Positions 37,344 through 46,020 of a DNA stretch of 61,146 nt are shown here, piece by piece; position 1 is the first letter of the stretch, and the number at the start of each line of letters is the position of its first letter. Under the pieces are notes generated by a model. It saw nothing but the letters and a program-made list of their open reading frames with translations, ran no database searches and had not been told where the DNA came from. The DNA comes from Gammaproteobacteria bacterium (GTDB lineage: Bacteria; Pseudomonadota; Gammaproteobacteria; JAKEHO01). The stretch covers positions 1 to 61,146 of the forward strand of contig JAPUIX010000135.1 of the NCBI GenBank assembly GCA_027296625.1. Direction: 5' to 3'. The position numbers were made by a program, and so were the translations under genes.

Positions 37344-37684
37344 GCGTGATTGATCGAGAGAAACGTTTTCTTGATTCCGTTCGGGCAGAGTTGGACAGGA
37401 GCGTCGCGCACCTAGATGCGGCGACAAACGCACAGCTCAACCAAGCACGTCGCCGAGCGTTCGAAGAGCGCGCCCAGCCTCTATGGCAAATTGGACTGCT
37501 TCCGGCCGGGGTATTCGCTACAGCGTGCGTCGCATTGATTGTGTTCACGCTCGCTGCACCTCCGTTCTCATGGCGGGAGATGATCTTGCAAGATGTAGAG
37601 CTGATCTCCTCGCTCGATAGCTTAGATCTCTATGAGGACCTCGAGTTTTATGAGTGGCTTGAGGCTTATGAACAAGCAAGTTAG
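37340..37684 (+). CDS. DUF3619-like membrane protein, possible anti-sigma
   Basis: A 114-residue protein: cytosolic N-terminus ([20 protein letters not shown], basic), one membrane helix ([20 protein letters not shown]) and an acidic periplasmic tail ending [17 protein letters not shown]. The topology and position right after a sigma factor (4-bp ATGA overlap) fit an anti-sigma factor, but no recognised anti-sigma domain is seen. Confidence 0.7.
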   Translation: MSVIDREKRFLDSVRAELDRSVAHLDAATNAQLNQARRRAFEERAQPLWQIGLLPAGVFATACVALIVFTLAAPPFSWREMILQDVELISSLDSLDLYEDLEFYEWLEAYEQAS

Positions 37685-37886
37685 TTGGATTGTCATCTCA
37701 GCGATGTTTTTCTCACTCGCTTCAGCTGCCGACGATGCCGGGCTTAATGATACGCTTGATCCGGAGATCCTCGAGTTTCTGGGTGGGTGGGAAAGTGCCG
37801 AAGGCGAATGGCTGGATCCCATAAGTTTTGAGGATCCAATCTTGAGTGAGGCAACTAACCAATCGGTTGGACAGGACGATGAATAA
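37668..37886 (+). CDS. Small exported protein of the sigma operon
   Basis: About 72 residues with signal peptide [20 protein letters not shown], then an acidic mature part ADDAGLNDTLDPEILEFLGG ending in WLDP. It overlaps the gene before (17 bp) and after (8 bp), so it is co-translated. Similar short E/D-rich exported proteins accompany DUF3106 sigma operons. Function unknown. Confidence 0.65.
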   Translation: MNKQVSWIVISAMFFSLASAADDAGLNDTLDPEILEFLGGWESAEGEWLDPISFEDPILSEATNQSVGQDDE

Positions 37887-38577
37887 AGTAACTCTGTACT
37901 TTGCTGTTCTACTACTTGCCTCCGCCGCTGCCGTTCGCGCGGATGATGGCCTGCCGTGGGATCAGCTAGCGCCGGAGGAACAGGAGATCCTCAAGCGCTT
38001 TGAGAATGAGTGGGGCCACCTACCGCCGGCGCGGCGCGAGCGGCTACAGAAGGGGGCAAGGCGTTGGCAGGAAATGAGCCCTGAACAGCGTGAAACGGCG
38101 CGCGACAAACTCCAGCGTTGGAAAGCACTGGAGCCGGAACAGCGTGAGCGCATTCGTCAGCGCTATGAACATTTTCGTGCTTTGCCACCGGAGCAACAGG
38201 AACGACTGCGGCGTCGCCATGCATCGTTTAAACAATTGCCTCCTGAAGAGCGACGGGCGCTACGGGAGCGTTGGCAACAATTATCCCCAGAGGAACGCAG
38301 GGCCAAGCGCCAAGAGTGGCAAAAGATCCCGCGTAGTGAACGTAACCGCATGCGGGAGCACCTGCCCAATATGTCGCCCGAGGAACGCCGTGCCTTCCGG
38401 GATAAATGGCAGCAGATGTCTCCGGAAGAGCGTCGGCAATTCGTGAGGCAGCGCCGTCAGGATCGGTCGCATGATAGGCTGCAGGGTGGTAGGAATAAGC
38501 AAGGAACACATGCGCCTCATGACCAAGGAGCGCCGGCAAGATCAGCGCCCGACAATGGTGGCTCAGCGGTGCCGTGA
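37879..38577 (+). CDS. DUF3106 domain exported protein
   Basis: A 232-residue protein with signal peptide MNKVTLYFAVLLLASAAAVR. The mature part is made of 15-18-residue charged helical repeats ending in -SPEERR-/-PEQRE- (LSPEERRAKRQEWQ, MSPEERRAFRDKWQQ), the DUF3106 signature. It is last in the sigma operon. Role not known; the repeated charged helices resemble CpxP-like periplasmic sensors only in general appearance. The C-terminal tail is polar and low-complexity. Confidence 0.8.
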   Translation: MNKVTLYFAVLLLASAAAVRADDGLPWDQLAPEEQEILKRFENEWGHLPPARRERLQKGARRWQEMSPEQRETARDKLQRWKALEPEQRERIRQRYEHFRALPPEQQERLRRRHASFKQLPPEERRALRERWQQLSPEERRAKRQEWQKIPRSERNRMREHLPNMSPEERRAFRDKWQQMSPEERRQFVRQRRQDRSHDRLQGGRNKQGTHAPHDQGAPARSAPDNGGSAVP

Positions 38578-38630
38578 CAGTTGCAAGCCTTGTATGGACA
38601 GATCTAGAGGTGCTAAGAAAAGGGAAGGTC

Positions 38631-39113
38631 TTAGGATGATCGCTGGGACTTGATGGTTTCCTTGATTAAGGTTTGAGCGAATTTCTTTATCTGTGTGTCA
38701 TAGAGCGCGAGCTCTCCGCCAGTTTTGATCGCAGAAAGTGCAATTCTTGCGATCAAAATCAGAAGTAGTAGGACGATGATCCAGGCTACATAATAGGATA
38801 GCCGTAAGGAGTTATCTTTAGTCGGGTTTTGCTCACCCATTGCGGTTGGATTGTTTCCCGATAGTATGCCGTCCTGCTGGTCAGAGAGCGCAGATGGTTG
38901 CGTTAAGTTCTTTTGTTTCGAAGGTGCAATCAACTTGTCAATGTTGGACCCTTTATCAATTGCGCGTGCGAAGCGTTCTATTTCGGCAGGATTTCGATAT
39001 AGGCCCCACGCTTCGTTGATGACCTCAATAGCGGCCCATAGGCCCACAATCAATAGCGCGACTCCTACAAGCCGCACAAATATGCCCATCACGCTGATAC
39101 CGAACTCCATCAA
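38631..39113 (-). CDS. Unrecognised two-helix membrane protein
   Basis: 160 residues, no recognised family. TM1 lies near residues 9-30 (MGIFVRLVGVALLIVGLWAA) and TM2 at about 108-130 (AWIIVLLLLILIARIAL); the middle loop is polar and the C-terminus carries an amphipathic Lys-rich helix (IKKFAQTLIKETIKSQ). The ATG is preceded by GGAGG. It sits alone on minus between the sigma operon and the peptide permeases and appears somewhat AT-richer than its neighbours. It might be an insertion. Confidence 0.6.
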   Translation of the reverse strand: MMEFGISVMGIFVRLVGVALLIVGLWAAIEVINEAWGLYRNPAEIERFARAIDKGSNIDKLIAPSKQKNLTQPSALSDQQDGILSGNNPTAMGEQNPTKDNSLRLSYYVAWIIVLLLLILIARIALSAIKTGGELALYDTQIKKFAQTLIKETIKSQRSS

Positions 39114-39138
39114 AGCGCCATCCTCCGAGTAAATACCT

Positions 39139-39144
39139 ATTATA
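39139..39144 (-). promoter_or_regulatory. TATAAT -10 box of the membrane protein gene
   Basis: Perfect TATAAT on minus 26 bases before the ATG. No -35 match at 16-18 bases, but a ribosome site GGAGG is present. Confidence 0.35.
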
Positions 39145-39256
39145 TTTTACGTACCGAGTTTAATTGCTACAGGGGTCAGAACGAGTAGCTGCTTGTCTTT
39201 CTTATTGACAGTATACCGTTTTTGCGCGATCAACGGATTCCAGTGATAATCCGGCC

Positions 39257-40180
39257 ATGTTGCGCTTCCTGATCACGCGCCTCGTTAGCGCCACCGTGGT
39301 TGTCTTCGGCGTGATCACTATCGTCTTTCTTCTTATTCATTTGGTGCCGGGCGACCCGGTTGAGGTCATGCTGGGGGAGGCGGCGCAGCCAGCAGACCGG
39401 GACGCGCTACGGCAGGTCCTAGGGCTTGATCAACCGCTTTGGGTGCAATGGGGCAGGTATGTTCAAGGGCTTGCGCATTTGGACCTGGGCATGTCCTTAC
39501 ATTCCAAGCGGCCCATCGTGGATATATTGGGGGAGCGTGTGCCCGCAACGCTCCTCCTTGCGGCGGCGGGATTGCTGGTGGCCGTTGTGATTGCTTTGCC
39601 GCTCGGAATATTGGCGGCGGTGCGCAAGGGCACGGCCTGGGACCAGGGATCTATGGCATTTGCCATGCTTGGGGTGTCCATTCCAAACTTCTGGATGGGC
39701 CCGCTGCTGATACTGGTGTTTTCTTTTTGGCTCGGGTGGTTTCCCGTGAGCGGCATGGAGGGGATACGCTCTCTTGTGTTGCCGGCATTTACGCTCGGGA
39801 CTGCCCTTGCGGCCATTCTTTCGCGCATGGTACGCGCTGCGTTGCTTGAGGTGCTCAGCGAGGACTATATTCGCGCAGCTCGTGCCAAGGGCCTCAATAA
39901 CCGGACAGTAGTGCTTCACCATGGGTTGAGAAATGCTGCTTTGCCCGTGATCACGGTCCTCGGCCTCCAGCTAGGAGCCCTACTTGGGGGCGCAGTGATT
40001 ACAGAAACCATATTCGCATGGCCCGGTATCGGACAGTTGACCATCGAAGCGATCCAACGTCGGGACTATCCTGTGGTCCAAGCCTGCGTGATGTTAATCA
40101 GCTTGGCTTATGTGTTGGTGAACACACTGACAGACGTAGCTTATGCTGCGCTTGATCCGCGGGTGCGATTGCACACGTGA
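39257..40180 (+). CDS. Peptide ABC transporter permease, DppB-like
   Basis: A 307-residue permease with six membrane helices. The N-terminal FLITRLVSATVVVFGVITIV and LGLDQPLWVQWGRYVQGL are DppB hallmarks. The EAA loop is EDYIRAARAKGLNNRTVVLH. It pairs with the next gene and probably with the binding protein at 33588. Candidate -35 TTGACA at about 39214. No ATPase in the window. Confidence 0.88.
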   Translation: MLRFLITRLVSATVVVFGVITIVFLLIHLVPGDPVEVMLGEAAQPADRDALRQVLGLDQPLWVQWGRYVQGLAHLDLGMSLHSKRPIVDILGERVPATLLLAAAGLLVAVVIALPLGILAAVRKGTAWDQGSMAFAMLGVSIPNFWMGPLLILVFSFWLGWFPVSGMEGIRSLVLPAFTLGTALAAILSRMVRAALLEVLSEDYIRAARAKGLNNRTVVLHHGLRNAALPVITVLGLQLGALLGGAVITETIFAWPGIGQLTIEAIQRRDYPVVQACVMLISLAYVLVNTLTDVAYAALDPRVRLHT

Positions 40181-40974
40181 GCATACGATTAGCGCTTCCC
40201 ACGGCAGTCATGGTGCTCTGGTGCTCTGTTGCCCTAATTGCACCGTGGTTGCCGCTGGAACCCGATGAGATCTTTTTATCAAAGATTCTAATGCGCCCCA
40301 GCTCGGAAGCCTGGCTAGGTTACGACGATCTTGGTCGTTCGATCGCGGATCGCCTGGCGATGGGGGCTCGCACATCACTCGCTGTCGCATTCTCAGTTAT
40401 ATTTGTCTCGCTTGTGGTTGGTATATTTGTGGGGATAGTGAGTGCATGGCTTGGAGGATGGTGGGACCATGTGATTGTTCGCATCATCGATATCTTCATC
40501 GCCTTTCCCGGCATCCTGCTTGCTATTGCATTGGCGGGGCTATTGGGGCCTGGTATCGCGAATGCAGTGATTGCTCTGGCGGTTGTAGGCTGGGTAGGTT
40601 TTGCGCGGTTGGCCCGCGCACAAACCTTGACTGTAAAACACCGGGAACACATTGATGCGGCACGGTCCCTCGGAACAGGGCGTTGGCGGATCGGTGCACG
40701 CCATCTGTTGCCATTGATCACTGCACCGCTCATTGTGGAAGCAACGTTTGGAATCGCAAGCGTGGTTATTGCCGAGGCCAGCTTATCGTTCTTGGGATTG
40801 GGTGTGCAGCCGCCAGCCGCTTCTTGGGGGAGTATGATCCGTGATGGCACACGCTACATGCTGGTTTCACCGCACATGGTATTGGCCCCGGGGTTGGCGA
40901 TTCTACTCGTCGTACTCTCAATCAATCTGCTTGGCGATAGGCTGCGTGATTGGATGGATGTGCGCAGGAAATAA
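40177..40974 (+). CDS. Peptide ABC transporter permease, DppC-like
   Basis: A 265-residue partner of the DppB-like protein. GTG start overlaps its stop (GTGA). GYDDLGRSIADRLAMGARTS and the EAA loop EHIDAARSLGTGRWRIGARH are typical of DppC; the C-terminus ends SINLLGDRLRDWMDVR as in family members. It lies 54 bp upstream of nagZ, in line with a role in muropeptide import. Confidence 0.88.
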   Translation: MSIRLALPTAVMVLWCSVALIAPWLPLEPDEIFLSKILMRPSSEAWLGYDDLGRSIADRLAMGARTSLAVAFSVIFVSLVVGIFVGIVSAWLGGWWDHVIVRIIDIFIAFPGILLAIALAGLLGPGIANAVIALAVVGWVGFARLARAQTLTVKHREHIDAARSLGTGRWRIGARHLLPLITAPLIVEATFGIASVVIAEASLSFLGLGVQPPAASWGSMIRDGTRYMLVSPHMVLAPGLAILLVVLSINLLGDRLRDWMDVRRK

Positions 40975-41028
40975 TAGGTCTCGTGTGTCCAATTCATACA
41001 ATGGTCCGTCCGTGATTGAGGAATAGCG

Positions 41029-42087
41029 ATGTCGCTCGGGTCTATTATGTTTGACGTTGCCGGGGCAGCGTTGCAACCCGAAGAACGGGAGATGCTTCAA
41101 CATCCGCTTACTGGTGGTGTGATCCTCTTTAGTCGTAACTATGAATCGCCCGATCAAATCGGAGAGTTCGTGGACGAAATCCATCGACTAAGGGAACCAC
41201 GTCTGCTCGTGGCGGTTGATCATGAAGGGGGCCGAGTGCAGCGATTCCGGCAAGGCTTTACGCAACTACCTGCCTGCGGTTTGTTGGGCGAGATCTATGG
41301 ATCAGATAGCGAAAGGGGTGTGCGCCTTGCCGAGGATGTGGGTTGGGTGATGGCCGCCGAGCTGCGTGCCATTGGAGTGGATTTCAGTTTTTCACCGGTG
41401 CTGGATCTGAGAAAGGGTGTGAGCAAGGTTATTGATGATCGTGCGTTTCATCGCAACGCGGAGGCTGTCGCAGCGCTTGCCTATGCTTATGTGAAAGGGA
41501 TGAAAAACGCGGGTATGGGCGCTGTAGGCAAGCACTTTCCCGGGCACGGTTCCGTGGCCGAGGATTCCCATCATACAATGCCGGTGGATAGTCGGCGCTT
41601 TGAGGACATTGAAATGGAAGATCTTGTGCCATTTGAGCGCCTTATTCACTATGGGATCCCCGCCATGATGCCCGCCCACGTGATCTTCTCTCGTGTGGAT
41701 GACCGGCCGTCTGGCTTTTCCGCCGTATGGCTGAAACAGGTGCTGCGCAACCAGCTTGGATTTCAGGGTGCTGTATTCAGCGATGATATTGGCATGGCGG
41801 CGGCGGGAGTGGCTGGCGACTTCGTGGAACGTGCCCGCAGTGCCTTGGATGCGGGTTGTGATATGGTCGTGATTTGTAACAATCTCGACGGGGCCGCTGA
41901 GATCTTGGAGAAGCTTGGACAACATCCAGACCCGACTTCTCAGGTCCGACTGATGCGTATGCATGGGCGACCAGCACAAGATCGCATTGCGCTGCGAAAC
42001 GATGAGAAGTGGCAGCGTGTGTCATGCGCGGTCGAAGCCATCGAACAGGCCCCAGAGCTGAATCTCGGCGATGATCAACTTGCCTAA
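41029..42087 (+). CDS. nagZ: Beta-N-acetylglucosaminidase, GH3
   Basis: Cytosolic enzyme of 352 residues, no signal peptide, that cleaves GlcNAc from 1,6-anhydro-muropeptides. The NagZ signature is GKHFPGHG at 167-174 with the D179-S-H181 acid-base loop (VAEDSHHTMPVD), and the nucleophile lies in VFSDDIGMAAA. DHEGGRVQRF is also conserved. It follows peptide permeases and a YkuD enzyme, forming a murein recycling set. Confidence 0.95.
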   Translation: MSLGSIMFDVAGAALQPEEREMLQHPLTGGVILFSRNYESPDQIGEFVDEIHRLREPRLLVAVDHEGGRVQRFRQGFTQLPACGLLGEIYGSDSERGVRLAEDVGWVMAAELRAIGVDFSFSPVLDLRKGVSKVIDDRAFHRNAEAVAALAYAYVKGMKNAGMGAVGKHFPGHGSVAEDSHHTMPVDSRRFEDIEMEDLVPFERLIHYGIPAMMPAHVIFSRVDDRPSGFSAVWLKQVLRNQLGFQGAVFSDDIGMAAAGVAGDFVERARSALDAGCDMVVICNNLDGAAEILEKLGQHPDPTSQVRLMRMHGRPAQDRIALRNDEKWQRVSCAVEAIEQAPELNLGDDQLA

Positions 42088-42190
42088 GTTAGCCGATGAG
42101 TCATTCTGCGATGACAGATGAACGTCCCTACCCAACACAGGCATGATGCGACTCATTGATTTACGCTTCAATCAGCGCGGAAAACGCAAG

Positions 42191-43108
42191 ATGCGGATCG
42201 TAACACCCCTCATGTTGACACTTTTTACCTTGTCGTCAGCCTGGGCTGAGCAGGGATTGTCCGCTGTATGCGAGCCCCTTGTGCTAGTGGCCGATGGGGC
42301 GCCTGTTACGCTCAAGCATTCCAAGGGATTATTGTGGAAGGTGTCTAAAAGTTTCACCAAACCAAGTTATCTGTTTGGCACTATGCACGTGGTGGATCCA
42401 CGTATCGTGAATCTGCCTCCGGCCGTGCAAGTGGTATTTGACCAAAGCGACACCTTTGTGATGGAAGCGGTGCTCGATGTCCCGGAGATGCTGGAGTTTT
42501 CTCAGATGATGTTTTTCGCGGATGGAACCCGTCTTGATGCGCTTTTAGGTGATCAGCTTTTTGATATGACTGCGGACGCCTTGGCTTACTATGGCATATC
42601 AAGAGAGGTGGCTGAGAGCATGAAGCCATGGGGCGCCTATTTGACATTGAATATTCCTCCTGCACTTGGCGTCCCACTGGACTTTATGTTGCTTGAAAGT
42701 GCTCGCATTAACGGTGCCGCTGTGTATGGCCTGGAGACGCTCAATGAGCAGGCCCGCGTCATGGATGATATGGCTATTGACGACCAGGTGAAGCTGCTGC
42801 GAGATACCGTCTGCAATTACGATGTTGTACAGAAGGACATAGAACAGATGAAGGATCGCTATTTAGATCGTGACTTGGCAGGGTTGTGGGCCTTTACAGA
42901 CAAGTACGAGGTACAGGATACCGCGGGCTACCAGAAGCTCATGACCAGACTTCTGTCAGACCGTAATCGTCGTATGGTCGAGCGAATGCAGCCGATGTTG
43001 GCTAGAGGTAATGCCTTCATCGCCATTGGTGCGCTTCATTTGCCCGGGAACCGCGGTGTACTATCACTATTGGAGGAGCGCGGATACAGCGTCACGCCAG
43101 TTTATTGA
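42191..43108 (+). CDS. TraB/GumN family exported protein
   Basis: About 305 residues from the chosen ATG, with signal peptide MRIVTPLMLTLFTLSSAWA. The metal-binding TraB motifs are GTMHVVDP and, near the end, GALHLPG; also ESARINGAAVYGLETLNEQ. This family includes Tiki-type metalloproteases; bacterial members are uncharacterised. An ATG at 42143 adds 16 residues before the signal peptide; neither has a good ribosome site. Confidence 0.82.
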   Translation: MRIVTPLMLTLFTLSSAWAEQGLSAVCEPLVLVADGAPVTLKHSKGLLWKVSKSFTKPSYLFGTMHVVDPRIVNLPPAVQVVFDQSDTFVMEAVLDVPEMLEFSQMMFFADGTRLDALLGDQLFDMTADALAYYGISREVAESMKPWGAYLTLNIPPALGVPLDFMLLESARINGAAVYGLETLNEQARVMDDMAIDDQVKLLRDTVCNYDVVQKDIEQMKDRYLDRDLAGLWAFTDKYEVQDTAGYQKLMTRLLSDRNRRMVERMQPMLARGNAFIAIGALHLPGNRGVLSLLEERGYSVTPVY

Positions 43109-43194
43109 CAGGTTGGTCGCGCTACTATCCAGTATCACGTTTGAACGCCCAAGCGAACGTAGTCTAATTCCAGCGACAACAATCGCTCACCTTG

Positions 43195-44343
43195 ATGGGG
43201 AATGAGGGTATGCAACATTTTTTGAACATGCTGACAGGCTTTCTTGGTGAAAATGACTGGGTGGCCCAGGTCTTCATCGTGGTTTTCGTGGCGCTGCTGA
43301 TTGATTTTGTGCAACGACGCATCTTGAACAGGCTGCATGTGAAACTTGTAAAGACCGAGAATTTTTGGGACGACTCAGTCGTCGATTCGCTTAAACAGCC
43401 GCTCAGCCTGTTGATCTGGATATTTGGCATCGCCTTTGCCGCCAGTATCGTGAGCCAGGAGACGGAGGCAGTCATCTTTGAGGCCGTGGAGCCCATCCGC
43501 TATGTCGCTATCATCGCGACATTGGCCTGGTTTCTCATCCGATTAATCCAGCGGGCCGAGGCGAACATCATTGCCAAGCGCGTGGCGGCGGGAAAGCCCT
43601 ATGACCGCACCACGATGGACGCCGTTGCCAAGCTGCTGCGGCTGTCCGTCATCATTACCGCGGTACTTGTGGCGATGCAAACGCTGGGCTTCAGTGTAGC
43701 GGGCGTAGTGGCCTTCGGGGGCGTTGGTGGTATTGCCATCGGCTTTGCGGCTCAGTCCCTGCTTGCCAATTTCTTTGGCGCCATAATGATCTATCTCGAT
43801 CGCCCGTTTGAGGTCGGTGACTGGATACGATCCCCGGATCGAGATATTGAAGGGACAGTGGAAGACATCGGTTGGCGGCTCACGCGCATTCGAACCTTCG
43901 ACAAGCGTCCCTTATATGTCCCCAACTCCACGTTCACGCAGATTGCGGTGGAGAACCCGTCGAGGATGCACAATCGGCGTATTAAAGAAACCATCGGTAT
44001 ACGGTATGACGACGCCAACAAGATGGGGAAGATCGTGCAAGAGGTGGAAAACATGCTACGCGAGCATCCTGAGATCGAAACCGATCAGATGCTCATGGTG
44101 AATTTCAATACCTTTGCAGCATCCTCGCTTGACTTTTTTATCTATACCTTTACCAAGACCACGGACTGGGCGAAGTATCATAAGGTCAAGCAAGATGTTT
44201 TACTGCGCATCCTAGAGATCATCGATTCCCATGGGGCCGAGGTGGCCTTTCCGACCTCTACGGTGCATATCCCGAATGGCCTCCCAACCTACCATGAGAC
44301 TGCTGATCGGGAAGCCCCGCCACAGGAACGCCTGGCGCGCTGA
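43195..44343 (+). CDS. MscS-family mechanosensitive channel
   Basis: A 382-residue protein with four helices and MscS pore: AGVVAFGGVGGIAIGFAAQS followed by LLANFFGAIMIYLDRPFEVG, then the beta domain. YVPNSTFTQIAVENPSRM and the C-terminal alpha-beta domain complete it. It is a medium-size MscS relative (YbdG/YnaI-like layout). ATG 43195 is preceded by an in-frame TTG at 43192. Confidence 0.87.
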   Translation: MGNEGMQHFLNMLTGFLGENDWVAQVFIVVFVALLIDFVQRRILNRLHVKLVKTENFWDDSVVDSLKQPLSLLIWIFGIAFAASIVSQETEAVIFEAVEPIRYVAIIATLAWFLIRLIQRAEANIIAKRVAAGKPYDRTTMDAVAKLLRLSVIITAVLVAMQTLGFSVAGVVAFGGVGGIAIGFAAQSLLANFFGAIMIYLDRPFEVGDWIRSPDRDIEGTVEDIGWRLTRIRTFDKRPLYVPNSTFTQIAVENPSRMHNRRIKETIGIRYDDANKMGKIVQEVENMLREHPEIETDQMLMVNFNTFAASSLDFFIYTFTKTTDWAKYHKVKQDVLLRILEIIDSHGAEVAFPTSTVHIPNGLPTYHETADREAPPQERLAR

Positions 44344-44476
44344 GGCTCCTGTGTCGTGACCATGACAGGTCGGCGCTGGCGTTGGGGCGGCAGCAAGTAC
44401 GCCAAGGCTTGCTTCTTCGAATCTTCCGTATACAGGTGACTTTGCTTCCGGGCAGGGTGCCTGTACGCTTATCGCC

Positions 44477-45307
44477 ATGGATTTGGAATTTACGAAAATG
44501 CACGGTCTCGGAAATGATTTCGTGCTGTTCAACGCCCTTGCGGACCCCATCACGTTGAGCCCGGAGCAGATTCGATTTATCGCGGATCGCCGTTTTGGCG
44601 TGGGCTGCGATCAAGTCTTGTTGCTGGAATCTGCTAATGTACCAGGTGCGGACGTGCGCTTTCGGATTTACAATGCGGATGGCGCTGAGGTGGAACAGTG
44701 CGGAAACGGTGTCCGTTGTGTCGGTCGCTTTCTTTGGGAACATGGCCTTGTGGACAAGGATGAGATTGTGGTGGAGACCCTCAATGGACTGCTGACGCTG
44801 TACCGTCAGGCGAATGGGCAGGTTAAAGTAACGATGGGGATCCCAGAATTTGCACCGGAGGAGATCCCCATGCTTGCCAAATCGGCCGCAAACAGTTATG
44901 TACTACAGGTGGGAGACGAGCAGATCGAAGTCGCTGCAGTGTCTATGGGTAATCCCCACGCGATCATTAAAGTTGACGATACCGACGCAGCGCCGGTACG
45001 TAAGCTAGGACCCCTCGTTGAACGGCACGAAGTATTTCCAAACGGCGCCAATGTCAGCTTTATGCAGGTCATCGATTCTTCCCACATTCGCTTACGGGTC
45101 TGGGAAAGAGGGGTTGGGGAGACCCTGGCTTGCGGGACGGGTGCCTGTGCGGCGGTGGTCGCAGGGCACCTGTTATCCTTGCTCGATGACGACGTCGACG
45201 TCACACTGCCGGGCGGACATCTGCAGATTCGTTGGCGGGGTGGCCAGGAACCGGTCTGGATGACGGGCCCTGCGACTCAGGTATTTGAGGGGCGCATTGA
45301 GCTATGA
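44477..45307 (+). CDS. dapF: Diaminopimelate epimerase
   Basis: 276 residues; converts LL-DAP to meso-DAP for lysine and murein. The two catalytic cysteines are C75 in EQCGNGVRC and C219 in LACGTGACAA. FTKMHGLGNDFVL and GNPHAIIKV are conserved. It overlaps DUF484 by 4 bp, the usual dapF-DUF484-xerC order. Confidence 0.96.
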   Translation: MDLEFTKMHGLGNDFVLFNALADPITLSPEQIRFIADRRFGVGCDQVLLLESANVPGADVRFRIYNADGAEVEQCGNGVRCVGRFLWEHGLVDKDEIVVETLNGLLTLYRQANGQVKVTMGIPEFAPEEIPMLAKSAANSYVLQVGDEQIEVAAVSMGNPHAIIKVDDTDAAPVRKLGPLVERHEVFPNGANVSFMQVIDSSHIRLRVWERGVGETLACGTGACAAVVAGHLLSLLDDDVDVTLPGGHLQIRWRGGQEPVWMTGPATQVFEGRIEL

Positions 45308-46008
45308 CGACTCAGAAGAAGATTGGGGTAGAACCACCACTGCTGACCGCGGAAGCAGTGGCCGCTTATTTGAGGGAAAATCCGCGATTCTTTGTTGACC
45401 ATGTAGAGTTGCTGGCAGACCTTAAGATTCCCCATGCAACCGGGGAGGCGGTATCACTGGTTGAGCGCCAGGTGTCGGTGCTGCGCGATCAAAACTACCA
45501 GTTGCACAAAAAGCTTCGGGAACTGGTGGATATAGCGCGAGGTAACGAAGAGCTGGCACGCCGCATGCATCGCATGATCTTGACCCTGATGGATGCTCAG
45601 AGTCCTGAAGCGGTCTTTCATAGTCTAAAGGAGCATCTCCGCAACGACTTCAAGGCCGATGTCATTATCGTGCGCGTATTTGCCAAAGCAGTGGTTGACG
45701 AGAGTATCGCGGGCGAAGAGTTCGTTGGCAGGGATGTTCCGGAGAAGGCCCTGTTTGCGGAGCTTATTACACGTGCGCAGCCTTCATGCGGTCGCTTAAA
45801 ACGTAAACAGCAAGCTTACCTATTCGGTGGTGAGCGGGACGATATCGCCTCTGCCGTATTGGTTCCGCTGCACGGTGCTGGCTGGGGTGGGGTGATGGCC
45901 ATAGGCAGCTATGATCCGCAGCGCTTCCACCCTGGTCTGGGCGTCGAGCTGCTCGCGAATATGGGCGAGATTGTGAGTTTAATTTTGAATTCGTGGATCG
46001 CCGATTAG
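45304..46008 (+). CDS. DUF484 family (GAF-like) protein
   Basis: 234 residues. The N-terminal AVAAYLRENPRFFVDHVELL and VSLVERQVSVLRDQN coiled coil are standard; a GAF-like fold follows with SAVLVPL and GGVMAIGSYDPQRFHPGLG. Conserved between dapF and xerC in gammaproteobacteria, function unknown. Confidence 0.9.
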   Translation: MTTQKKIGVEPPLLTAEAVAAYLRENPRFFVDHVELLADLKIPHATGEAVSLVERQVSVLRDQNYQLHKKLRELVDIARGNEELARRMHRMILTLMDAQSPEAVFHSLKEHLRNDFKADVIIVRVFAKAVVDESIAGEEFVGRDVPEKALFAELITRAQPSCGRLKRKQQAYLFGGERDDIASAVLVPLHGAGWGGVMAIGSYDPQRFHPGLGVELLANMGEIVSLILNSWIAD

Positions 46009-46020
46009 GCGGTGTGACAC

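Noticed and set aside
36751-37353. A 200-codon frame overlapping the sigma factor
   Set aside because: Shifted frame; the sigma-factor frame carries regions 2 and 4.
41392-41979. A 195-codon minus frame opposite nagZ
   Set aside because: Shadow of the NagZ reading frame; no family features.
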